The translations under genes were made by a program, and so were the position numbers. A stretch of DNA of 64,000 nucleotides. It comes from Haliclona indistincta. Its lineage: Eukaryota > Porifera > Demospongiae > Haplosclerida > Chalinidae. The notes under the pieces are model-generated. The model ran no database searches and was not told where the DNA came from. It saw nothing but the letters and a program-made list of their open reading frames with translations. This document shows positions 1 to 10,519 of the stretch, in pieces. The DNA lies in the NCBI GenBank assembly GCA_964017065.1, contig OZ024789.1, forward strand, positions 7,010,191 to 7,074,190, in the 5' to 3' direction. The number at the start of each line of letters is the position of its first letter. Position 1 is the first letter of the stretch.

Positions 1-558
1 CTTAAAATAGGTAGCAATACTTCTCTGAGCCATACTTGTTGGAAAGGGAAGAGAGACACGTTTGCTGATTCAGCTGCAGACGGTGTGGCTGGTGCGGTGT
101 GCTTTTACTAACAGTGGTTTAATAATAATTATATTCATAATGGCTGGGTGTGTTAATTAACTTTGAATATCATTATCTGGGCAAATTCAAGGTGATGCTA
201 CAGCACCTGTGCACCATTTGTTGCTACGCCACTGAAACAGTACACTGTTGTTTGCGAAGATCTTGCATAACAGAAGCGAAAGCGGAAGTGTGACACTGGT
301 CAATCAAATTCACTTTTCGTCACGTGTACAGCTTCAGTTAGTACATAGTCACGCCTACGTGCGTTTGATTGGTGACTAACTGAAGCTGTACATGTGACGA
401 AAAGTGAATTTGATTGGCCAGTGTCACACTTCCGCTTTCGCTTCCGTTATGCAAGATCTTCGCAAACAACTGTAACCAACAAGGCAACAACTGTACGAGT
501 CAGTGGCGTCACAAGGTTACTGTTATTAGTCGTGTCGTCATTTTTAAGGCGGAGTCCA
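1..558. other. Intergenic, no gene seen
   Basis: No convincing coding region is seen on either strand. The stretch is occupied by a palindromic foldback element (listed separately) and unclassified sequence that ends just before a piggyBac-like MITE. It reads as transposon-rich intergenic DNA. Confidence 0.6.
244..473. repeat. Foldback (palindromic) MITE-like element
   Basis: Two arms of about 95 bp are near-perfect inverted copies around a central region of about 35 bp. The left arm starts ctgttgtttgcgaagatctt and the right arm ends with its complement. The centre carries acatagtcacgcctacgtgc. There is no coding capacity. The structure is that of a non-autonomous foldback transposon; the family is not identified and no certain target duplication was found. 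Confidence 0.75.
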
Positions 559-1156
559 TTAACCCTTTAATTACTAAATTATCCAGCTGAAATTTTAACC
601 TCGTAAATGCTGACCACTTCTCTAGTGAATATCTCGTGTGTCTTTTGTGCTACTGGTCTCAAATTTGCGTCCTTTTACCCCAGTGAGTAGCCGCAATTGC
701 CCACACTCAAGTCGGTCGATATGCCCTCCCACTTCGAAAGTGAAGCCGATAAAGTGCAACGACCTCATCAAATTTTGCTCAAAGTTGGTACTTTGGGGCT
801 GGCTACTGAAAAGTACACACAAATAGCAGTGGTTTTGGTGAGTGCAAAATGTAGCCCAGATCATAGAGAATGCACAAAAATGTGTTTGCGAGCACCCCGA
901 AGCCATAAAATGTCCAAATGTTCTTGGCAGCCATTTTGTTTTTCCTAAAATGTTGTGAAATTTGCACTGAAGCCATAGAAATGCCGTCGCCATAACGTTT
1001 AGCGCAGGGGGCGCGTCGAAAACCGGTCGATTTTTTGCGGTTATTTGTATTCTTCAATTTGGCTTAATTTTGAGATATTTTAACACTTTTTGATAAAGTT
1101 ATGGTGCCTCAAGTATGTATGTCGCCAAAAGGCGACAATAGGGGTTAAAGGGTTAA
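559..1156. mobile_element. piggyBac-like MITE, copy 1
   Basis: This is a 598-bp unit beginning TTAACCCTTTAA and ending TTAAAGGGTTAA. That is a TTAA target site followed by CCCTTTAA termini, the pattern known for piggyBac-superfamily elements. A near-identical copy of 599 bp lies at 23744-24342, which fixes both ends. The short open frames inside are shared by both copies but resemble no protein I recognise and are probably chance. Non-autonomous. Confidence 0.8.
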
Positions 1157-2613
1157 AACGTCACAAAACAGCAAGATGGCCGTCAAAAAGCAGCTATTTT
1201 GTGAGACCGAGCTTCGTTTGTCACGATGCTAAGACGGAGACGCGCCAAGTGAGTTCGTCGTAAATGCACTATGTTTAGCCTTTGTAATAAGCAAGTCTAG
1301 GTTCTTAACTAGCACAGACTCTGGAGATCCTGATCCTAACGTTGGGGCATATTGAAAACGCTGTTATACGCTCCCTTTTCCCAAAGTATAGCTGCCCGCG
1401 ACTTCTCGTGCCACTCAGAGATGTGCATCCGGGGTGAGTGCTTGGCTGCAGCTTTAGCAGCTCTTAACTACCAGCCAATCTGGAGATCCTGATCCTAATG
1501 TTGTCTGCTGAGTGGGTGTCTTTACTGCCATCTTGTATCACGTGACAGTCATGTGACAAGAAGCCATATGGTGCATTCAACTCCCAAAGAATAGAACTTC
1601 ATCATGGTATGTGCATGAGATCAATGAGATTTGAGAAAATTAGCTAAATATCTAAAAATGTGTTTTCAAGCGTCTTCGTGTGGAACACTATAATTAATAT
1701 TCATAAGGCGGCGCCGTTGCTATGGGCTAGATTTTCATAATATAAAGCAGCTACAAACACATCGCTAGCTGCCCAGCAGTACCACTGGAACTACTGCTTG
1801 CATACCAAGTTTCAGCGCGATAGCTTACCTTGACAGACCGCCAGAGGCACGACAAAAACCACGCCTACTTGTCGATAAGACTTTTCAGCAGAGCGTCCCA
1901 GGTTGCTGAAACCACGTTTCTGTGGCCATCTCGACACGAGGAATCCAGTAACGGATAGCTTTTGGCAGTACAGTAGCGACTAACAGTACTTACGTAACTT
2001 ATCTCGGCTGTTGAGTACGCAATTCGAAAAGGCAGTGGCTATTTTTACGGTACCGTAAAAAACATGACTGCAGAGAGAATCGAACCCCGAATGTCTGCAT
2101 TACAAGCCACCATACCTAACCCGGAAACTGCTGACCGGTCAGTGCTACAAACAAGCCTTTATAGTAATTCTGTACACGCGCGCACGTATAATAAGAATGC
2201 CGTAAGAATAGCAGGCGAATTATTTTTACGGTACCGTAAGAATAGTCACTACGATTCGAAAAACCTCTCCGTTAAAGTGTTGACCACGTGTAGGTGACGA
2301 TCTTGGCGCTGTATAAGCGTACTCCAATGCTTCATGCTCGAGTTTTATACTGTTTTGTGCTTTCCCAGCACGTACACGAAGTACAGCATACTACAAAGCG
2401 CGAAATGATATTCACAACCGTGTGACGATATTCACAACCGCATAATGATATTCACAAATACTGACCGTCTGATGAATATTAATTAGTACCGAGCACCCTT
2501 AATATGTGTACCGGTTAGTCATCTGGGATCCCGCCCCTTTCGCAACGAGGAAAGGGTCTGGTACATTTTTGTAAAAACCGTACAATAAAGTTGTGCAGCG
2601 GAAGCGCAATGTA
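1157..2613. other. Intergenic, no gene seen
   Basis: No gene is supported. The sequence holds a 20-base direct repeat (tctggagatcctgatcctaa) at about 1320 and 1478, short palindromes around GGTACC, and three copies of gatattcacaa at about 2407-2457. The 77-residue open frame at 2064-2297 has no recognisable features. Confidence 0.5.
2042..2061. repeat. Perfect 20-bp palindrome
   Basis: tttttacggtaccgtaaaaa is its own complement. A shorter version recurs at about 2223-2241, and related half-sites (ccgtaagaatag) lie between. It could be transposon termini or a protein-binding site; nothing decides between these. Confidence 0.6.
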
Positions 2614-2966
2614 TTACATAATCATCAACCGCAACGCTCTCTGTACGTTCTCACTAGGCTCTCCATCAACGCGTTCAAAAGAGATACAACAATTATAATA
2701 CTCTTTTAGCTTCCCTCGTAGCTTGTCGAACGTAGAGCCGTGAAGCAGAGCGTCTTCCCAAATCCCGTAGGAAGCGATCCGAAGACATCCTGCCCACCAA
2801 CAAAGGCTAACACTGCCTCTTCTTGTTCGGGTTGTAAACGGTCGTACCCAAGCTCTTTGGCTGTCTGTCTGGCGGTCGATAGTATTGCCTCCCTGTCCCA
2901 CCTTGGCTTGCTCATTCTTCTGTCTGCGGCCGTACGCCCAAGTGAAACAGGTACTGGTAAAACCAT
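2614..2966 (-). pseudogene. RecQ-like helicase N-terminal fragment, frameshifted
   Basis: The minus strand encodes the start of an SF2 helicase of RecQ type. A Q-motif-like stretch (LQPEQEEAVLAF) is followed by a Walker A motif (GSLPTGFGKTLCF) at about residue 65. RecQ helicases unwind DNA 3-prime to 5-prime with ATP. After the Walker A region the expected continuation (STFDKLRGK) lies in another frame, so there is a one-base shift at about 2735, and no later helicase motifs follow. The fragment could be a 5-prime exon of a broken host gene or helicase cargo from a transposon. It begins directly against a 43-bp palindrome and a foldback element at 2962-3773, so it may have been split by insertion. 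Confidence 0.6.
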
Positions 2967-3004
2967 AGATGATACAGTACACAGTGTACTGTATCATCTA
3001 TGGT
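2962..3004. repeat. 43-bp perfect palindrome
   Basis: Two 21-base arms starting accatagatgatacagtacac are perfect inverted copies around a single central A. The palindrome overlaps the left end of the foldback element and lies at the start of the helicase fragment. It probably marks a junction made by end-to-end joining or hairpin opening during transposition. Confidence 0.85.
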
Positions 3005-3773
3005 AAAACCAGGAACGGGAAACGAGGAAACGGGAAATGGGAAATAAGAAATGAGAAATTGGAAATGAGAAACCAGGCATCAGTAACCGGCCATAATTAA
3101 TACATTGTAGCTGTCTCAAATTACAGCTGAGTGCTGACGAGACTGCATGCATCATCATGTGGTGCACGGTCACTAGTACTGTTCACGTAGTTAGTACTGA
3201 CTGTAGTCTATCTAACTCAATATCATCATTATCTATGGTCTCATGATCTGTGCTGTAAACACGCTGGTCTAGCCAGCGCGAGCAGCGTGGACGGCGGTGA
3301 CTGTGCAGTCTACGATATGATCTGTTTTGCAGAGTGGTGGATCAGCGGTACGTTCATGCATATACAGAACACATCAATCATTGTAGACTTATGAATGATT
3401 TGACCCTAGCTATCATCTACATTTTTTCCTTACTGCACAGTACATACACTCACCGTCGTCCGCGCTGGCTAGACCAGCGTGTTTACAGTCTCAAATCATG
3501 ACGTCGCTGCGCTAGACTGCAGTCACGGTACTAACTACTACCGGACGTGAACAGTACTGAAGTCTAGCGACCGAGCACCACATGATGATGATGCATGCAG
3601 TCTCGTCAGCACCCAGCTGTACTTTTAGAGACAGCTACAATGTATTTTGGTTACTGGTTACTGATTCCCTATTTCCCATTTCCTATTTCCCATTTCCTAT
3701 TTCCCATTTCTTATTTCCCATTTCTTATTTCCCATTTCCCGTTTCCTCGTTTCCCGTTCCTGGTTTTACCATA
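2999..3773. mobile_element. Foldback element with GGGAAAT-rich arms
   Basis: The ends are tatggtaaaacc and ggttttaccata. Both arms run inward as inverted copies for roughly 300 bp: a GGGAAA/TTTCCC microsatellite, then ctgcatgcatcatcatgtgg against its complement, then a second inverted pair around gtaaacacgctggtctagcc at about 3256 and 3489. There is no coding capacity. It is a non-autonomous foldback transposon of unknown family. Confidence 0.75.
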
Positions 3774-4232
3774 TGGACTTGTCATCCGCCTCCTCCCACA
3801 GGCCGGAAATACCTCCTCGCACAGGCCGAAAATAGTCAGACCTTGTCATCCACCCACCTCCCCAGCTCCTCGCACAGGCCGGAAATCTCAATTACAGGCC
3901 GGAAGCTTCTTTAAAGCTCCACCAAATTAGGTAGCACTATCTGGAGAAGATAGCTGATGCTCCTTGCTCCTGATGCTGGCGCTGCTGTTTAGCCGTCTTC
4001 ACGTGAAAGTTAGTACTGTACGTACATGTACCTAGTCTCGATTACCCTGCACCGTCTGCTATTCCCCACTGATCAACACACACCAACAGTGTGCGAAATA
4101 TATTTTATACATACTAATGTCAAACGCCCTTGCTAATGTGTATTGTATGTTGTGTGTATGCCTCGGAGTATGTTGTGTGTATGCCTCGGGTGTACGTTGT
4201 GTGTATGCCTCGGTGTATGTTGTGTGTGTACG
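3774..4232. repeat. Short direct repeats and a 26-bp minisatellite, no gene
   Basis: 3796-3905 contains several copies of cacaggccggaaa-type repeats. 4146-4232 is a small minisatellite of about 26 bp (tatgttgtgtgtatgcctcg) with about four units. No gene is seen. This stretch separates the foldback element from the AT-rich satellite. Confidence 0.65.
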
Positions 4233-5309
4233 TGCCTGCATAGATATATAATTTTTTTATTTAATTATTTTTTAACATTATTTTATTATTATTATATTTT
4301 TTATGTATGTGGTTCCTTGTGTATTATTGAAAAAAATATAATAGTAATAATTTTAATAATAGTAAAAAAAATTAAATAAAAAAATTATATAAAAATCATT
4401 GTTCCCAGGCATCATTCGAACAATGTTTTTTATTTAATATTTTTATTTAATGTTTTTTACAATTATTTTATTACTATTATATTTTTTATGTATGTGGTTC
4501 CTTGTGTATTATTAAAAAAAACATATAATAATAATAAAATAATAGTAAAAAAAATAAAAAATAAAAATAAAATAAAAAACATTGTTACCAGGTGTAATGC
4601 GAACAATGTTTTTTAATTAATTTTTTTAACCATTGTTTCATTATTATTATATATTGTTTCCAATAGTACGCAAGGAACCACATACATAAAAAATAGAATA
4701 ATAATAAAATAATGGTAAAAAAAATTATATAAAAAAATTAAATAAAAAACATTGTTCCCAGGCGTCATGGGAACATCGTTTTTAATTTTATTTTTTAATT
4801 TTATTTTTTTTACCATTATTTTATTATAATTATATATTTTTTCAATAATACATTAAGAACCACATGCATAAAAAATATAATAGTAAAATAAGGGTAAAAA
4901 ATATTAAATAAAAAACATTGTTCCCAGGCGTCATGGGAACAATTTTTTTTATTTGATTGTTTTATTTAATTTTTTTAACCATTATTTTTTAATTACAATA
5001 TTTTTTATGTATGTGGTTCCTAATGTATTATTGAAAAAATATTTAATAATAATAAAATATTGGTAAAAAAATTAAATTAAAAAATTAAATTAAAAACAAT
5101 GTTTTCATAACGCCTGGGAACAATGTTTTTTATTTAATTTTTATATTTAATTTTTTTTACGATTTTTTTATTATTATTATATATTGATTTCAATACTACG
5201 CAAGGAACCACATACATAAAAAATAGAATGATAATAAATAATGGTAAAAAAATTAGATAAAAAAACTAAATAAAAAACATTGTTCCCAGGCGTCATGGGA
5301 ACATCGTTT
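4233..5309. repeat. AT-rich palindromic satellite, block 1 (diverged type)
   Basis: Tandem units of about 170 bp. Each has a GC-containing hairpin (gttcccaggcgtcatgggaa type) and a long AT stem (accattattttattattat against its complement) with a loop of about 27 bases (atgtatgtggttccttgtgt type). Loops occur in both orientations in this block. These units differ from the later blocks (AGGCGTC instead of the later TGACGC core), so this may be the older edge of the array. Confidence 0.9.
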
Positions 5310-5919
5310 TTAACCCTTTTAGGCCCATAGCGGATTTAGCCGTCATAATTGACTCCACCTATAGTAGACGTCATAAATTAATAGTGGGAAAAGTGCTCTA
5401 GAAAGGTCAAATAAAGTTTAATTGCAAAAGCTAACTTTACCTGAAAAAATCACCTGTTTTTCGCCGCGCCCTCCCCACTAAGATATATAGAACGGGGGGA
5501 TTTTTAAGGGGGGTGTCCCCCATTTAACCCGGGGTTCGAAGGGGCAGAGCCCCTCGCCGCTTTCGGCATTTTTGGGGCTTCAGGATGCCCGGAAATGCAT
5601 GCTTGGGCATAGAATATGGTCTAAACTATGCTGTTTGCTCACCTGGACACCACCAGGTTTTTGTATCAGTCACCAGGGCTAAACGAAGACCAAAATTGGC
5701 TGAAAAATGACGAGGTCGCAGCACTGAAGCGGCTTCAGTTCCGAATTGGGAGTGGCCAACTCAGAGTTTAGTACATGGTCGTAAACTTTGACATGCCAGG
5801 AAAAAACAGTGCTAGTTTGGAACAGTTAGCGTACTGCATGTTGTAGAAATCGCAAGACAAACTGTCAGTTTAGAGCAAGCCGAATTTTCGTCAAAATAAT
5901 TCAGTCACTAAAGAGTTAA
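5310..5919. mobile_element. piggyBac-like MITE, second family
   Basis: A 610-bp insertion starts TTAACCCTTTTAGGCCC and ends CTAAAGAGTTAA. The TTAA at each end belongs to the satellite unit (tttTTAA / TTAAtttaa), so the empty site is restored by removing the element and one TTAA. This is the piggyBac-superfamily signature. The interior is unlike the copies at 559 and 23744 except at the termini, and has no coding capacity. Confidence 0.8.
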
Positions 5920-8900
5920 TTTAATTATTTTATTTTTTTACCATTATTTTATTAATATTATATATTTTTTCAATAATACATTAGGAACCACATGCATAAA
6001 AAATATAATAGTAATAAAAAAAATTAAATAAAAAACAATGTTCCCATGACGCATGGGAACAATGCTTTTTTATTTAATTTTTTTTTACCATTATTTTATT
6101 ATTATTATATTTTTTATGTATTTGGTAGCTTGTGTACTATTGAAAAAAATATATAATAATAAAAAGATAATGGTAAAAAAAATTAAAATTAAAAAATTAA
6201 ATTAAAAACAATGTTCCCATGACGCATGGGAACAATGGTATTTTATTTAATTATTTTTACCATTATTTTATTATTATTATATTTTTTATGTATTTGGTAG
6301 CTTGTGTACTATTGAAAAAAATATATAATAATAATAAAATAACGGTAAAAAAAATAAAAATAAAAAAATTTAAGTTAAAAACAACGTTTCAATGACGCAT
6401 GGAAACAATGGTATTTTATTTAATTTTTTTTACCATTATTTGATTATTATTATATTTTTTATGTATGTGGTTGCTTGTGTACTATTGAAAAAAATATATA
6501 ATAATAATAAAATAATTGTAAAAAAAATTGAACAATGTTCCCATGAAGCATGGGAACAATGGTATTTTATTTAATTTTTTTTACCATTATTTTATTATTA
6601 TTATATTTTTTATGTATGTGGTTGCTTGTGTACTATTGAAAAAAATATATAATAATAATAAAATAATGGTAAAAAAAATTAAAATAAAAAAAATTAAGTT
6701 AAAATCAATGTTCCCATGACGCATGGGAACAATGGTTTTTTATTTAATTTATTTTACCATTATTTTATTATTATTATATTTTTTATGTATTTGGTAGCTT
6801 GTGTACTATTGAAAAAAATATATAATAATAATAAGATAATGGTAAAAAAAATTAAAATAAATAAATTAAATTAAAAACAATGTTCCCATGACGCATGGGA
6901 ACAATGGTTTTTTATTTAATTTTTTTTACCATTATTTTATTGTTATTATATTTTTTATGTATGTGTTTGCTTGTGTACTAATGAAAAAAATATATAATAA
7001 TAATAAAATAATGGTAAAAAAAATTAAAAAAAAAAAAAAAAATTAAAAACAATGTTCCCATGACGCATGGGAACAATGGTTTTTTATTTAATTTCTTTAC
7101 CAATATTTTATTATTATTATATATTTTTATGTATTTGGTAGCTTGTGTTCCATTGAAAAAAATATATATTATAATAATAAGATAATGGTAAAAAAAATTA
7201 AAATAAAAAAATTAAATTAAAAACAATGTTCCCATGACGCATGGGAGCAATGGTTTTTTATTTAATTTTTTTTACCATTATTTATTATTATTATATTTTT
7301 TATGTATGTGGTTGCTTGTGTACTATTGAAAAAAATATATAATAATAATAAAATAATTGTAAAAAAAATTAAAATAAAATATTTAAATTAAAAACAATGT
7401 TCCCATGACGCATGGGAACAATGGTATTTTATTTTATTTTTTTAACATTATTTTATTATTATAATTTTTTTATGTATGTGGTTGCTTGTGTACTATTGAA
7501 AAAAATGTATAATAATAATAAAATAATGGTAAAAAAAATTAAAAAAAAAAAAATTAAATTAAAAACAATGTTCCCACAACGCATGGGAACAATGGTTTTT
7601 TATTTAATTTTTTATACCATTATTTTATTATTATTATATTTTTTATGTATTTGGTAGCTTGTGTACTATTGAAAAAATTTATAATAATAATAAAATAATG
7701 GTAAAAAAAATAAAATTAAAAATATTAAATTAAAAACAATGTTCCCATGACGCATGTGAACAATGGTATTTTATTTAATTTTTTTTACCATTATTTTATT
7801 ATTATTATATTATTTATGTATGTGGTTGCTTGTGTACTATTGAAAAAAATATATAATAATAATAAGATAATGGTAAAAAAAATTAAAATAAAAAATTTAA
7901 ATTAAAAAAATTGTTCCCATGACGCATGGGAACAATGGTTTTTTATTTAATTTTTTTTACCATTATTTTATTATTATAATTTTTTTTATGTATGTGGTTG
8001 CTTGTGTACTATTGAAAAAAATATATAATAATAATAAAATAATTGTAAAAAAAATTAAAATAAAAAATTAAAATAAAAAACAATGTTTCCATGACGCATG
8101 GGAACAATGGTTTTTTATTTAATTTTTTTTACCATTATTTTATTATTATTATATTTTTCATGTATGTGGTTGCTTGTGTACTATTGAAAAAAATATATAA
8201 TAATAATAAAATAATTGTAAAAAAAATTAAATAAAAAACCATTGTTCCCATGCGTCATGGGAACATTGTTTTTAATTTAATTTTTTTATTTTAATTTTTT
8301 TTACCATTATCTTATTATTATTATATATTTTTTTCAATAGTACACAAGCTACCAAATACTTAAAAAATATAATAACAATAAAATAATGGTAAAAAAAATT
8401 AAATAAAAACCATTGTTCCCATGCGTCATGGGAACATTGTTTTTAATTTAATTTTTTTTAAATTTTTTTTACCATTATTTTATTATTATTATATATTTTT
8501 TTCAATAGTACACAAGCTACCACATACATAAAAAATATAATAATAATAAAATAATGGTAAAATAAATTAAATAAAATACCATTGTTCCCATGCGTCATGG
8601 GAACATTGTTTTTAATTTCATTTTTTTTATTTTAATTTTTTTTACCATTATTTTATTATTATAATATATTTTTTTCAATAGTACACAAGCAACCACATAC
8701 ATAAAAAATATAATAATAATGAAATAATGGTAAAAAAAATTAAAATAAAAAAATTAAATTAAAAACAATGTTCCCATGACGCATGGGAACAATGGTTTTT
8801 TATTTCATTTTTTTACCATTATTTTATTATTATTATATTTTTTATGTATGTGGTTGCTTGTGTACTATTGAAAAAAATATATAATAATAATATTGTGTGT

Positions 8901-8980
8901 ATAAAAAATTAAAATAAAAAATTTAAATTAAAAACAATGTTGGGAACAATGGTACTTTATTTATTTTTTTTACCATTATT
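5920..8980. repeat. AT-rich palindromic satellite, block 2
   Basis: About 18 units of about 170 bp carry the gttcccatgacgcatgggaa hairpin. Most loops read atgtatgtggttgcttgtgt, but about 8225-8720 has them inverted (cacaagcaaccacatacata) inside the same stems. Open frames across the units are by-products of the repeat and are not genes. Confidence 0.92.
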
Positions 8981-9405
8981 TTAATGATGGGCTCACCTTA
9001 CTCGTCCTTGTCTGCCGGTGAGTATCATTCACCCCGAAACCACCATTAGATGGAAAGGGTGGATTGGTAATAGCACGTGGGCCACTCCCCTGGCATAAGC
9101 TTACACACAACACAAATATCATGCGGGCCGGGACCACAGCATGCAACTTAAAGGATACCATGCACATGGCATCCGTTGCCTGCTCTTACAAGGACACATC
9201 TTCTCGTGTCACATGCCTGCTCATACAAGGGCACGATGGTGTCACATGCCTGCTCCTACAAGGACACGATGGTGTCCCATGCCTACCACAATCTAGGTCC
9301 CGGCCTGTAGGACACAGAGATGATAACCTGACTACCTATGGGAGTGTATAAGTCACACAGACTTCCTCCAATAGCGCTCCGCGCTATACACTCCCAACCA
9401 AAAAC
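8981..9405 (-). repeat. 3-prime terminal module of Ngaro-like element 1
   Basis: Non-coding sequence between the recombinase gene and the satellite. It contains the motif ggattggtaatagcacgtgg followed by gccactccc, which recurs in the terminal modules at 20777, 21500, 22785 and 39505 and, on the other strand, at about 49390. It also has three short direct repeats (ctcctacaaggacacgatgg type) at 9180-9280. Confidence 0.7.
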
Positions 9406-9541
9406 CCTCTAGTGATGCTCCTGTCACCGTATCATGTACTCATTCATATTCACATCGTAGTAAACAACAATCAAATGACTTTAATAAACTACATAACAGA
9501 AGACGCAGGCTCAAACACAACAGACAACAAACAAAACTGAA

Positions 9542-10519
9542 CTACGAGTCAAGTTCACGTTCCTCACTGGGTGGCTGATTGAGTAGCGTGCGGGAAACTG
9601 CGAGAAGAGAGGATCTTGGCGTCCGAATGTATCTCAAATAAGCTGACGACCTCCATCGTCCCAGCGTTTGGATCAAAGAGTCAGGGAGTCCGACCTGTGC
9701 TGCCGCCGTGGCTGCACCAATCCTGAAGCTATGCCCCGAATAACGAGCTATGTCCACCCCCAAGCTCTCCAGAGCTGACCTCACTGCCGCGATGAGCCGC
9801 GCTCTTGTCAAAGGTGAACAGTCCACATGTATGAATAGGGGGCCAGCCACGGGTGGCCTGATTGCCAGAAAAGACAGCATTGCAGCCACTGGGCAAATTG
9901 GTGATCCCGTCCTTCCAACATACAACACGTGACCTATACCATACGGGTCCGTCTTGCTGCCCCGAAGAGTAATTGCCAAGAATGAAGGATTTTCTCGACT
10001 GTCGACCCGAACGTCAGCTGGCGTCAACACTGAGTGACTGTTACTCTCCCCTGCAATAAACTCCCCAGCTCGCAGGAAGGCAAAGAAGCCCAATGTGCAC
10101 GCCGCCCAGAGCATGACTGCTTCATAATGCGATGAGTGTGAGGACCATGCCCGCAGAAGGTGTTGCAGTATCTCCACTGTGATTGGCAGCCTGCTGGTGC
10201 GTCCAGATCTCGGTTGAGTGCGAGCCACGCCACGAACAACATAATGCAATCTGTCAAATGTTTCTAAGTGTGGGTTACCATTACCGTATGCAATCTGAGA
10301 GAAGCGAATAGCACTGAGATAAAGTCGAATGGAAGAGAGAGATAACTGAGCTTGATGCAGGTGAGCTACAAAACGACAAACCACCGTCTCAGTCAGTGGG
10401 AACGCGGAGAGTCCTGTCTCGGTGCAGAATGACTTATACCTTCTAACGCCAGACCGATAGGCTGATGCTGTTGATGGTGCAACCCCCGACTCAAGCAGTG
10501 TTTGAACCGTTGCATCCAT
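9542..10519 (-). CDS. Tyrosine recombinase (integrase) of Ngaro-like element 1
   Basis: This recombinase would integrate the circular cDNA of the element without target duplication. The frame is open for about 325 residues. The SAM-like N-terminal domain (YRSGVRRYKSFC) is followed by the catalytic domain: first Arg in FLRAGEF at about residue 150, the HSFR motif carrying His and the second Arg, GRW, and the Tyr nucleophile in SAYLRYIRT near the C-terminus. All catalytic positions are present. I chose the first ATG at 10519; the frame is open further to at least 10534. It overlaps the end of the RT frame by about 130 bases in another frame, a normal arrangement for this class. It looks intact. 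Confidence 0.88.
   Translation of the reverse strand: MDATVQTLLESGVAPSTASAYRSGVRRYKSFCTETGLSAFPLTETVVCRFVAHLHQAQLSLSSIRLYLSAIRFSQIAYGNGNPHLETFDRLHYVVRGVARTQPRSGRTSRLPITVEILQHLLRAWSSHSSHYEAVMLWAACTLGFFAFLRAGEFIAGESNSHSVLTPADVRVDSRENPSFLAITLRGSKTDPYGIGHVLYVGRTGSPICPVAAMLSFLAIRPPVAGPLFIHVDCSPLTRARLIAAVRSALESLGVDIARYSGHSFRIGAATAAAQVGLPDSLIQTLGRWRSSAYLRYIRTPRSSLLAVSRTLLNQPPSEERELDS

Noticed and set aside
622..1057. 123- and 84-codon frames inside the piggyBac-like MITE
   Set aside because: They are shared with the second copy only through DNA similarity, with no domain, and are broken differently in copy 2.
9064..9351. 95-codon plus-strand frame
   Set aside because: It lies in the non-coding 3-prime module of element 1, with short direct repeats, and has no domain.
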